Shown: piece by piece, positions 47,353 through 57,092 of the stretch
Position numbering within the stretch: the stretch's first letter is position 1
Layout of the letters: every line of letters starts with the position of its first letter
From: Epichloe hybrida
Taxonomy: Eukaryota; Ascomycota; Sordariomycetes; Hypocreales; Clavicipitaceae
Direction of reading: 5' to 3'
Length of the DNA stretch: 64,000 nucleotides
Assembly (NCBI GenBank): GCA_019022495.1
Contig: JAFEKR010000007.1
Coordinates: forward strand, 2,480,001 to 2,544,000
Notes under the pieces: model-generated
The model's input: only the letters and a program-made list of their open reading frames with translations
Database searches by the model: none
What the model was told of the DNA's origin: nothing
Made by a program: the position numbers and the translations under genes

Positions 47353-47463
47353 TGAGGAATTTATTTTTTTCACGCCCGCTGCTTCTACCTACCCTAGAAA
47401 GGAAAAGGAATAGATTATAATCCGTAGAGAGCTCCCACCGCCTTCTTGTTCTCCATCACTTCA

Positions 47464-48576
47464 TCATCGTGTGAATAGGCTGTACATGAATCCTTTTCTT
47501 CTTTTCGTCGCTTGCGTATACAGAGAGTGAGTAGCATCGTCACCGACTTTCTGTTTCATCGCCAACGGTAACACTTTGCTGCCCTCCTCCACCGATTGCA
47601 TGCTTTTGTGAGTGTCGGATGTCATGGAAGGCGCCGCAGCCGGTTTTCTCGGAGACGGTGACTAGTCAGTCATATGAGAAGACATCCACCAATATGTTTT
47701 CCTTCTTTCGGGGGGGAGTTTTAGAGGAGGAAACAGAGGTTTGCACATCTCCTTACCTTGACTTGCCTCAACTCTGACCCCCTCATGTCAGCTGTCGAGG
47801 GTGGTCGGGCTAATAATGACAATGTTTGTGTCATGTGGTCCTCGACAATGGGCACGAACTGAACAAGGCCTCTGGCAGGTGGGACTCTGATCGCTTGCTG
47901 CAAGTGTCCCTGAAACACTGACGCGTTGCCTTTATTCACGCTGGCCATGACCTGATCCGGTAGGCCGGTAATGGTAAGAATGTATGCTGGATCAAAAGAA
48001 CCACCGTAGAGCAGACATATGCCGTGCTGAAGAGACACGACGATGGAACTCAACGGCCGGTCATACCGCAGTGAAAGGTGATACGAGAGCTCATTCATGA
48101 AAAGATACTCATTTGTGATCTTCGCTCTCGTCAGTTCTTCCGCCAACACCCAAGACAAAACATCACCCAGGGCTCTCTTTCCTGACAGACGAGCTTACCA
48201 CGACATTGGTCTTCACCTCGGCCGAGAGAATAGATTCATCGCGCATTTGCACACTCCGGCGAGAATGGCTCGACACTCGATGGTTTGGCCTGGCCGAGCC
48301 TGGGGCTCTCGGCTTGGCCAAATTCGGCTTCGGCTGCGGACTGGCAGCACTGTGACTCATGGAGTGACGCTGGTTGTCCAGGGTCTTGACTTCACCTTCG
48401 AACACGGGCTCAAGGCTGCGTCTCCGAACATGCTGGCTGTTCCGCCTGTCCGAGAAAGCAAACTGAGGTGACGGCGTGCGACGAGAAGCATCGTTGAAAG
48501 CGTGGGCTGCGTGGAAGAGAGCTTCGGCTGGAGATTCCGGCCGCCGAGAGGGGAGATGATAGTTGTCTGCCATCAT
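47464..48576 (-). CDS. MIF/tautomerase-fold domain protein, fungal type
   Basis: Three exons, 48576-48199, 48119-47757 and 47661-47464, give 312 residues. The centre (about 119-235) aligns with macrophage migration inhibitory factor. EVKTNVV opens the first strand, then LSYHLSLRYDRPLSSIVV, LLYGGSFDPAYILTI and a final VPPARGLVQFVPI strand match the MIF beta-alpha-beta repeats. MIF tautomerases use a free N-terminal proline. Here that position is Leu and lies after a Ser/Arg/Pro-rich extension of some 115 residues, so classical catalysis is unlikely. A C-terminal tail ends KRRKGFMYSLFTR. The start is the first ATG after an in-frame stop at 48654-48652. The final exon is inferred from splice signals and its clean reading frame. 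Role unknown. Confidence 0.82.
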
Positions 48577-49581
48577 GTGATAGATGTCACGCTGTTGGTT
48601 GGTCCCATGGCTCCCTGCCTCGTGGGAATGAGGTTGGTTCACGGGAGGTTTTCACCTCTTGGACAGGAAACGGAGCAGATGAGCCTTTTTTGTCTTGTTT
48701 GATTCCTTGCATGCTTTCTTTTTGTTCTAAATCCTTCCATGGTGATTCCGAGGCCATTCTCATATATATTCGTGCCTAGGAAATGCTGTGGCACGATGGA
48801 ACGCTATGCAGCCCAAGTAGAGTAACGTCGTAAACTTCTTCTCCATCGAACCGGAGAAGCAGCTAATAATATTCCAGGTAACTTCAGTGGTGAGAGGGAC
48901 CCGTAGCCCCAACCGGGAGCTCGAATTATTTATCCTGCACACTTTGAGGACTTGTTTTAGTTACTGGGTCCGCAGGATTTGAAACCGTGTGTAACTATAC
49001 GCATACCGCGTCGACTGGATTTATCGAGTCAGCGCACTACCGACTCAGTCATTGAAGCAAAATCTTCAAGATCTCCCTGATGGTACATACTGAGGAGGAG
49101 CAGGCGCGAAACACGGAAAACAAAAGACGAGCCATGTGAGCCATCTTTGCCGTGGATAACTGTCCGAGTCCGCAAATAAACCCCCATTTTTAGAAGACGG
49201 TGACATGAGTAATTACGAGATGACTCGCATCGATTCTGCTGTTGTGCTACCCGTCCTTGAACCTTTTGGTGCTACGAGGTTGTGGGCTACGTGAGGTCGA
49301 AAATGATGGTGAGACCACCACTGAGGCAAGAACAGCATGGGGAAAATGAGGAAGAAAAACATAGATCATTACCATTCACATGCCTGGCTGACTGCAGAGT
49401 CATAAGCAAAAAGTAGTATACATGAATCATGGCGAACAGTCAAATATTGCTCCAGACAATTAATTTCCATCCGTAGTCCAAACCCCCCCAATCCCCCTCT
49501 TACTACCTAAACCCCTTCAGCTAGCGTGATAAAAGAAGAAAAAGAAGAAGAAAACGGCCTTGCGTCAGTTGTATTTTTACT
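48577..49581. other. intergenic upstream of the MIF-like gene
   Basis: 1.0 kb. A tRNA-like string on the minus strand at about 48962-49050 was examined and not accepted. Nothing else is recognisable. Confidence 0.45.
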
Positions 49582-50322
49582 TCATGACGGAGAAGAACAG
49601 CCGCGGGGTCGTGCCATCCCGCCAGTCTTCCTCGCCAGGACAGCTTGAAAGCAAGCTGTGGCCAGAACGATCAACTCGAGTGGAACGAGCACAACAGCAA
49701 GGGCCAAAGCGACCTGGCTCTCTTTGCACAAGGTGCCGAAACGAGGACGAGTTGACATGGGAACATTCCTCCAGCGGCAAACCCAGCTCTGATATGTTTC
49801 ATCAATGGTCGAAGTGTTGATGGCGTAGAACAGCACCATGGCAACGAGCGAGGCAATAAAGGCGAACAAGGGAGCAATCACGCTGACTGAGAAATGAGCC
49901 AAAGGTCGGCCTCGGATCTATGCGGAGTTTGTGTTCGTTAGTAAAGACTGTATGACGTCTTCTCGTATCGTCATCTTGAAGAGCCGACGAACCGACCGAG
50001 TCTTGCTTGCCAAGAGGGACACTGCATTCATGACAGTGACAATGGCGCTCCCGGCTACGAGAGCCTTCGTTGGTCCAAGATCAAAGTTCTCGGGCCAGAG
50101 AGGCAGGAGGTACTCGGCGGGTAGGTGAGTGGCATTGTATACAGCCAAAGTGTCCGCGGAAAGGCCCAAGATGACGACACCGGCGATGAGTGCCAACATG
50201 GTCATGGCCACACGAATGCTGTGAAGCGCATTTGCCAAACGAGCATTCGAATGAGTCGGCAGCTCATGGTGATCGACCTCGAAGTCGTACGAGAAGATCT
50301 CGTTCTTGAGACTTGATGGCAT
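49582..50322 (-). CDS. four-TM integral membrane protein, MARVEL-like
   Basis: Two exons, 50322-49993 and 49917-49582, give 221 residues. Four hydrophobic segments appear: MTMLALIAGVVILGL, ALVAGSAIVTVMNAVSLLA, VSVIAPLFAFIASLVAMVLFY and ALALAVVLVPLELIVLA. This matches the MARVEL-type topology common among filamentous-fungal membrane proteins. The second extracellular-side loop has YQSWVCRWRNV and a later Cys (GTLCKES), which could form a disulfide. The intron has a GTTCGT donor, a TACTAAC branch and a CATAG acceptor. It was chosen over a later donor because it keeps the spacing between TM2 and TM3. Function unknown. Confidence 0.75.
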
Positions 50323-51385
50323 TTTTTTTGTGTGTTTGAGAACAGAGGAACCCCCGAAACGCAGCTATCAAACCTGCGAAGAAAGAGGCGATGAAACACA
50401 GAAAGGGGACAAGTATTACACCAAGAAAGGGAATTCGATTCTACCAGGGTTTACGTTCTCATCGCGAGGAATTCCGTATGTACGTACGTGTGAGAGGCGA
50501 AGTCGTTGGATGTTATAGATTGATCGACCATGCCTGGGTGCCGCCAGCTCTGAAGCCGCCCAGCATGCAGGTGGCCTTCTGGCGAGATATGACAACGGCC
50601 GGATCCAATGGAACTGCAGAATTCATCATCGCGATTCGCAACCACAGAGTATGTATGTACACACTGTAGTCCGTACATGTAATATCTGATGCAACTCGCT
50701 GCTCAGGTCGAAGCTGCTCGGCCTGGCATTGGCTGCCCCCCGGTGTGGGCACTGGGCAGTGGGGCACCACAGAGAGGCTACAATGTTAAGATGCCATGGC
50801 GTAAAACATGGCGCCCACAGCAGGCCAACGACCAATCACGACTCACCGACACCAGCAAGCGCCAGGATGGGGAAAGGGGGGCCATCAAAAATAGAATCAC
50901 CTCGGTGACCTCGCGTTGTCCTATTATGCTATTATAATTTATGACTGGACGGCTCTGCAATCAAGGGTGGACCCCCTTGGTCTGTCTTCGTCTTGGGAGT
51001 CATTGCGAAATGAGGATGAAGCCCAGCCAGATTCACGGTCGGAGAGCCAAGGGCCCAGAACTGAGGTGTCAGCAAGCCTTCCTCCTTTCTTTACCACATG
51101 AGAGAAGCACGACGACGACGTCTGTGATGATTCTGCAATCGGAAATCGTGCGTCACGGCACTTCCGGCGACGGCGTCACAGTGAACCCATGCGGCATGAG
51201 GGGGTAGAGATGGAGCGGAACGTGCCCGTCGCGTTTCGCGTCGCAGACCGCAAAGAGATGATATGCCCGGGAGCAAGTCTCCTCGGCCGGTAGGCAATTG
51301 CGCCTGGCAGACAGCCCGAAACAGGATCACTGAATGCAATTCTCCGGGAACACAGTAGAGAGCGACTGTACATGCGCACGATTGC
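50323..51385. other. intergenic
   Basis: About 1.06 kb. A GTAGTCCGTACATGTAATA motif, related to the recurring TACGGATTACAT string, lies at 50666-50685. No gene supported. Confidence 0.45.
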
Positions 51386-51930
51386 GTGGACGGGAGGCCA
51401 GGTTCGGATGCTGAACATGGGTTTTGGTATGTTGTAGACAAGAATGGCCGTACTAAAGCTGGTAGAGCCGAGTTCCAGTTCGGCAAGAAGACGCTTGACA
51501 CGGTACGGCCGGATGCCATCTTCGAGACGAACTCGAGAGTCCACTCGAGAGGACTAAATACAGCTTGTTGCGTACGCGCATTTCGAAACAATATCGAACT
51601 TGCGGAAAAGGTACAGCTGGGGCAAGGAGAAGCTGCAACGAAATTGAGCCGGCAGATGCGCGGGAAGACCCGTACATCGCCAGCATGTTTGATCGCGCTA
51701 GCGCAGCATCAGCGACGACTTGGCTAGCAGCCGAGAAGAACGTGTATGTTGGAGGACAGAGGGTGACGGTGCTTGGGATTCCCGGGCGAGCGTTAAGGGA
51801 GCTTTACGTCTACACGACCAGGATACCGGAAGAGTTCGTCGCCAAGCTGGAGAGGCCGTCACAGAGGAGCGACTGTGATGGGGTAGCAATCTGCCATCAT
51901 TCGATTAGTTTAAAAGGGAACCGCGAATTA
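51386..51930 (+). pseudogene. frame-disrupted relic of a fungal uncharacterised family
   Basis: Protein-like sequence continues across two + frames. One frame gives GFWYVVDKNGR, RAEFQFGKKTLDTVRPDAIF and NIELAEKVQLGQGEAATKLS. The other gives DAREDPYIASM, then VYVGGQRVTVLGIPGRAL and ELYVYTTRIPEEFVAKL. Between them LIALAQHQRRLG, in the first frame, looks like the natural continuation of DPYIASM. The coherent protein therefore needs at least two frame changes within about 51660-51730, with no intron signals that would explain them. I remember similar blocks in uncharacterised proteins of filamentous fungi, but no function. A clear ATG start is also missing. The tail after about 51880 decays. Confidence 0.55.
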
Positions 51931-53450
51931 GTAAGGGCGGCAGCTGGCCCTAAATGTGCTAACAACCCGTGTGGACTGAAATGTGCGACCTCGCATCCAG
52001 TCACTTTACCGAGTACTTCTGTGTGCAATGCCGATGCTTTTCGGCCGCCGCATCCTTCATGTATTCTTTTGGGCTGTCTCTGGCGCAAGACAAACACGCA
52101 TGTTATTAGGAAGCCAGGCAATAGCATGACCTGTCACGTTGGACAAGTCGTTGCTCGTGCTTCGGATAAGGGGATCCTTCAGGAACCACTTCGTCACGTT
52201 AACCGCCCAAGTCCACAATCGTCATGGATCTTTCCAACTCCCCAAAGTTTCCCCAAATGTTCGGCGACTTGGTCACTGGCCGAGGTATCACTACGTATGA
52301 TTATCTCGATTTTGCGGGTCTGTTCGGCTCATCTATTCAATACTTACCCCCCGTATACGGAGCATGTGCGAAGATGGTCTTGGGCGAGGCCACCCAAGTG
52401 TCGTTGCTGCGCCGGGCTGGACGTGGATTATTAATCTTAGGGTTCAGGAACCAAGTTGCCAGTGTCTTGTCAAACGAACCCTTTTAGGACCCCAAACACT
52501 GATAGCGGAAGCTATTACGACGTTACGACGTTACGCAGGTGCCTTTGCCTGTCCAAAACTTAGTCTGTGCTGCGTACATGCTGCTGCTAATGACACTAAT
52601 AATAAAGTCGGGACTTAACTCGGCCAGCATGGGTCCCGGAGAAGCGCACAACTTCTTTGGATACGATGCTCAACGTCACCATCGGTTTTCTCTCCTCTAG
52701 CGACATGGTCCCAGAAAAAGAAGAGGCGACCGAAGCGTTGTCAGAATGGACCGAGGTTGATTCCATCAACCACATGGTTCAAGCGCATTAGAATTTGGTT
52801 CACATGATCGACTTGGCCTCAGGGGAAAACGGTGGCTATACTGACATTGCACGAATTCCCAGGGGCCGGTAAAGAACGCTGACAGCAAACACGATTCACG
52901 TGTCCTCACGGAAAGCCCTGTTGTTGATTGAACATCAGAACGACGCCACACCGCATCTCTCCTAACTTGCTTGGTCCACCGATGTCTGAATAGAGCCACG
53001 GAAGTACGCGGTTCGGCGATTTCTGGAGACCATGATGGCTGCTGCGAAGGAATTCGACCCTGTAGGCATTCCATGAACGGAGTAGACTAGTCAACCCAAC
53101 CCTGTATTTGGTGTCTGTCGCACAGGTCGGCGCCCGACACCCAGGTTCCTGGGACTCGATAGCTACGCGGGCACCCGGGGGATGAAAGCGCCGATGCTTT
53201 AGTGGTGTAGTTAGTGGCCTCGCGTAACGCCGGCCCCTTACCTTTTCCCTTTTCCTAACTATTTTCTCCGTCGCGAAAGGGGTGGTGACCCTAGCAAACA
53301 TGCCCGCGCCGTTGAACATGTCTATTTAATCTTTTTCCTTTGGTAGCCAGCGAGCGCCCTGTCGTTGTTGGCTGCTGAGAATGCCGACAATCTTCGCAAG
53401 GGCTAGAAGATGGCGTGCCAGTAGCTGCGACCTACGCATCACTTGCTTGG

Positions 53451-53475
53451 AGGAGGAGGAGGAGGAGGAGGAGGA
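53451..53475. repeat. GGA trinucleotide microsatellite
   Basis: An uninterrupted run of GGA units in non-coding DNA, about eight copies. No gene overlaps it. Confidence 0.8.
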
Positions 53476-53897
53476 GCTCCGGAAGGTGCGTTGAGATCCC
53501 CTGTCGACTCTGTACGGTCTTGTTGGCAAGATTATTCTGTCTAAATTGTTAATTGATGGTCTTTACGGGGGTACTCCGTACAGCAACAGACAAGTCGTTG
53601 ACAAGACGGTCGCATTGGAACTGGAGCGTCCGGCCGAATGACAATGTCTCACCCGCAGGAGGTTCCCCCATTCGTCTGGATACGAGACGGATGGGAGCAG
53701 GCCAAGCCGCCAGCGCCCCCATGCACAGCGAAGCCGACGGTAAATTAAGTCGCACCTGGCCGGTCCCAGAAATGCCAATTATGACCGGCTCCGTGCCTTG
53801 TCAGCTGTGTCGCGTCTTGTTGCCAATGACATGAAGGATGGCGTCGATGCCAAACCCCGGACCGCCTGGGCAGAGGGACGGGTGCACTGCTAACATC

Positions 53898-53929
<32 letters not shown>

Positions 53930-53937
53930 TGATGATG
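53898..53937. repeat. ATG trinucleotide microsatellite
   Basis: About eleven ATG units with one single-base interruption, in non-coding DNA. It creates a spurious run of methionines in one frame and of His or Asp/Asn codons in others; none is supported as coding. Confidence 0.8.
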
Positions 53938-54734
53938 ACGGTTTTGCGGATGCAGCGATCCTTCGGACATACGGAGAATGTACAAAGGAGCCTGCCAGAC
54001 TGCAGTTTCTGTGGCCCTCATGCAACAACTACCAGCCCAGCTCGTTAGGATCCGAAGCATCAACTTTGTTGAACTGCACCCATGCAGCATCGTTCTTTGG
54101 GCATCGGCCTTGGCCCAAATGAACCGACGATGATGGGATCTTCGCCGTGTTTGCCCATCGCAAATTGGGACGACCGCCGGTGAGAGGGAGTGAGAGGTGC
54201 AATTTAGAATTCAGACATGGGCTAGGGTTGGAAGCTAATAAGTTGACTTCCAGATGGATGTCCCCAGCAGAGAGAGGTAATAGGTCCTTTTGGACATTCC
54301 TCAAACTGGTACCTTCCTTCTTTCTTGGCCTCCTTCGTGCCTCCTCCGTGCCTCCTCCGTGCCTCCTTCGTCTCCTTCGTGCCTCTCCAAGTTCAAGTAC
54401 TCTGCGTGCCTTCCTTGCCTCATTTCGCTGCTCACCCTTGATCCTTTATGAATAAAATATAATATTAATAGCTGGTCCCCGCTCTCGCTACTCCCCAGCA
54501 CTTTCACATTGGACGAGCGAGCAGCAAGAGACGAGGGGATTAGATGGAAACAAGTCATTGAGCAGGTTCATCAGATTCGTTTTCCGTTACGTTATTGTTT
54601 TGTTTTGTTTTGTGTTGTTTTGTTTTTTCATCATGATGCCCACTTGACTCGGCATACATTTTCCCGCCAGATTGTGGTATAGTCTTGACATTCATCATTG
54701 ATTCCCCGTCATCCAACCCAACACCTGCCTGCCT

Positions 54735-54824
54735 GCCTGCCTGCCGTCTGCCGTCTGCCATCTACCATCTGCCACCTGCCATCTGCCATCTGCCATCTGC
54801 CGCCTGCCGCCTGCCGCCTGCCTG
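54735..54824. repeat. 7-bp minisatellite, CTGCCRY units
   Basis: After a (CCTG)n run, at least eleven consecutive 7-bp units read CTGCCGT, CTGCCAT, CTACCAT, CTGCCAC or CTGCCGC. It lies about 100 bp before the likely start of the 2EXR gene. Other 7-bp-period arrays occur at 57126-57174, 59823-59843 and 60213-60254. Confidence 0.8.
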
Positions 54825-54926
54825 CCCGGCTGCCACACCCCAACCAACATCCAACGACAACACCACCACCGGCTGCAACCGACCTTTCCCATTGTGCCCT
54901 GAGCTCGTGAGTCCCGACTCAGCATT

Positions 54927-55855
54927 ATGGGAGCATTCTGCCAAGGTCCCCGGCTTGCTGCATTTCGTGCACCTGAGATGGCTCTCAAGCCAACGGATTT
55001 ACGGAAATCTCCTCTACCTGAGCAAGCAACGGCGTCGTCGCCTACTTTGTTTGTGAGTTTGCTCTGCTTCAGTCGCCCTACAAGGCCACGCCATTCGCCG
55101 GGTTTTTCTCCCCCTTCAAGGAACCCTTCAACGAAGCCTTCAAGGAAGAGGCTAACACAAATGCCAACCTTTTTCAGCCATCATTCCCCCAGCTCCCACC
55201 AGAGCTTCGTCTCAAAATTTGGACTCTGAACTTGCCGACGACCAGATTAGTGTCGATGAGATGTGGCGCCAGATGCCCGTCTCTACATGATGCGCAGCTG
55301 TGTACAACCAACATGTCCTTCATGGGTTGCACGTCGAATGCTTCGGTTCCCATCAACCTACACGTGTGCGCCGAATCTCGAGCAGACACACTCAAAAGCT
55401 TCCGGCGCGCCTTTGGATTTGCCAGAATGCCCGGGCAAATGTTCTTCAACCCGGCAAGTGACATTCTCTATTTCGGCCCTCAAGATGGGTACATGGCTGC
55501 CGATGCTCAGTTCCACACCTGCATGTCCATGTGCGACCCGTCTCAATTGGCTTCGGTGCGCAGGATCGCCATCAGCGACGCCCTGTTCTGGGTCGAAGGA
55601 TCATACAATTCGATGACGGCGGCTAGCCTCACAGTCGAGGTCCTTAGGCAACTATCCCTGCGTATGCCCGCTCTGGAGCAGGTCATCTTCGTGCCCCGGG
55701 AACAGGACGAGGCCACGAAGCCCATCTTAACAGAAGAGCGAATGGCTCGTCAGATACAAATGGCAATGCGGACAGTATGCCAGCAAACACCCTGCTGGCG
55801 GCCACCACCCTGGGTCATTTTGTCCCTTCGCACCTTATCAGCGGCCTGTGGATGA
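54927..55855 (+). CDS. 2EXR-domain protein
   Basis: Many filamentous fungi carry families of these proteins, of unknown function. Proposed exons 54927-55052 and 55178-55855 give 267 residues. The defining segment FPQLPPELRLKIWTLNL sits at the start of exon 2, followed by INLHVCAESRADTLKSFRRAF, FFNPASDILYFGP and VRRIAISDALFW. The intron has a GTGAGT donor, a GCTAAC branch site and a TTTTTCAG acceptor, and both flanks are phase 0. The N-terminal 42 residues are not conserved-looking; the start could instead be Met18, or another exon structure may apply. Downstream of 55800 the tail is ordinary. Confidence 0.72.
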
Positions 55856-57092
55856 AGAGATGGAGAAAACTACGAAGATAAGATCGTGGCCCTCTTTCCC
55901 TCTCCAGAATGAACACCAAGACTTTCGATTCTCCGGTTGAGTCAGATCGGCGGCGATGAGGTTGCAGGCCTGACTTGGCGCTCTTTGTTTGTGGCTAACG
56001 CCATCATTTCTCCGCGAATTGATGACGGGGTGAGATCCCCACTGTACCCCTGCAGCTTAACACAAGGCCCAGACTTGCACACTGGCATGTCTCTGGCATG
56101 TCTCTGATTCTACGGAGTACAGGCATATATATACATTGCTCTGCACGCCGATGAACTCGTCACCTAGTAAGGTGGGGCGTGGTACGGCCGCACGAGTAAA
56201 CGAATTCGACAAACCCACTCCTTCAAAAGGACAGCGACTGCGGCCCCCGTGGAATTGACACGCGTACGCAATACGTCGAGGCAAGAGGAAAGAAGAATGA
56301 CAAGATTCATGACCTAATCCCTCTGGCCTCTGGGGCCTCTGGAAGGAGAGACAAAAGGCAAAGATAGTGTCTGCGTTTTACATGAACACGGGAATTTTTC
56401 CCGAGGCATGGTGATGTTCAGCGACAAACAAACAGCTTTCAGGCTGGCCCGTGCTGCTCCACCTGCCACTCGGACTCTGGTTTTTTTTTTTTTTTTTAAA
56501 AAACCCCCCATTTCTTGCATATCATATCCATGATGATCCCTCTGTGCCTACAGCACGACGTTGCCGATACGACCGGAAAACGCACGGGCAGATAAATCAG
56601 ATGTGCAATGGAAATAGTATGACAGCGCATCAAGCAGAGGTGGGTAGTTGAACAGGTGGCAACTGACGGTGTTGTATGATGATGCAGTGTATGTACTCGG
56701 TGCGTATTCTAGATGCACAGGGCTCGTTTGGAAAGGTTGGCATGATGGATGGTGACACTGCCAAGTTCTAACGAGGAGACAATGTTGGCGAAAGAAGGAA
56801 AGAGAGATGAACAAGTAAATAAAGAGCATGTCTCACATTCCTCCGTCTGCAGCTTTGATTACTACTATCCTGATACGGATTACATGCATTCATGTCACAC
56901 TCAAGTTGAGAGACTCATATCCTGTCGTGCGTGTGCACTTGTGTCGAGTGTATTATCGCTTGTGTTACGGTACTTTTTGTCTCCATTCTCTTGTCACATA
57001 TCACCGGGAGGATCCCTTCCGTAGACTCTACTTTACTTTTTTTCTCTTTGGGATTTCCCATTGTGAACGGGTTGTTTTTTTTTTTCTATTTC
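55856..57092. other. convergent intergenic region (2EXR / LCAT-like)
   Basis: 1.24 kb. A TACGGAGTAC motif occurs at 56111-56120 and TACGGATTACATG at 56873-56886. GGTGGGGCGTGGTACGG at 56170-56186 resembles the inverted-repeat ends near 10924 and 11233. A T run lies at 56480-56497. No gene recognised. Confidence 0.5.

Larger units (their letters stand above)
45785..47463. other. intergenic between GTR2 and the MIF-like gene
   Basis: 1.68 kb. It contains the GTR2 promoter, a short inverted repeat at 46346-46384, a G run near 46650, a GGC/GGA microsatellite at 47297-47352 and a TATAATCCGTAGAG motif at 47415-47428. ORFs up to 140 codons are present but overlap on both strands, with no recognisable features. 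Confidence 0.45.
51931..54926. other. long gene-poor stretch with simple repeats
   Basis: About 3 kb without a supportable gene. Open stretches exist (52224-52487, 52650-52790) but lack start, splice or family evidence. Contents include a GGA run (53451-53475), an ATG run (53898-53937), a TACTCCGTAC motif (53571-53580), CCTCC/TTCGTGCCT repeats (54325-54390) and the heptamer array at 54735-54824. Confidence 0.5.

Noticed and set aside
48962..49050. tRNA-like string on the minus strand (TGACTGAGTCGGTAGTGC and GGTTTCAAATCC resemble A and B boxes)
   Set aside because: The T-arm stem mispairs and no 5' strand complements the GGACCCAG 3' side, so no cloverleaf forms. At best it is a decayed tRNA fragment.
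53898..53937. Methionine-rich peptide encoded by the ATG run
   Set aside because: It exists only because of the trinucleotide repeat; surrounding sequence is not protein-like.
54727..54834. Possible CRISPR-like array because of regular repeats
   Set aside because: Units are 7 bp and contiguous with no spacers; this is a minisatellite in a fungal genome.
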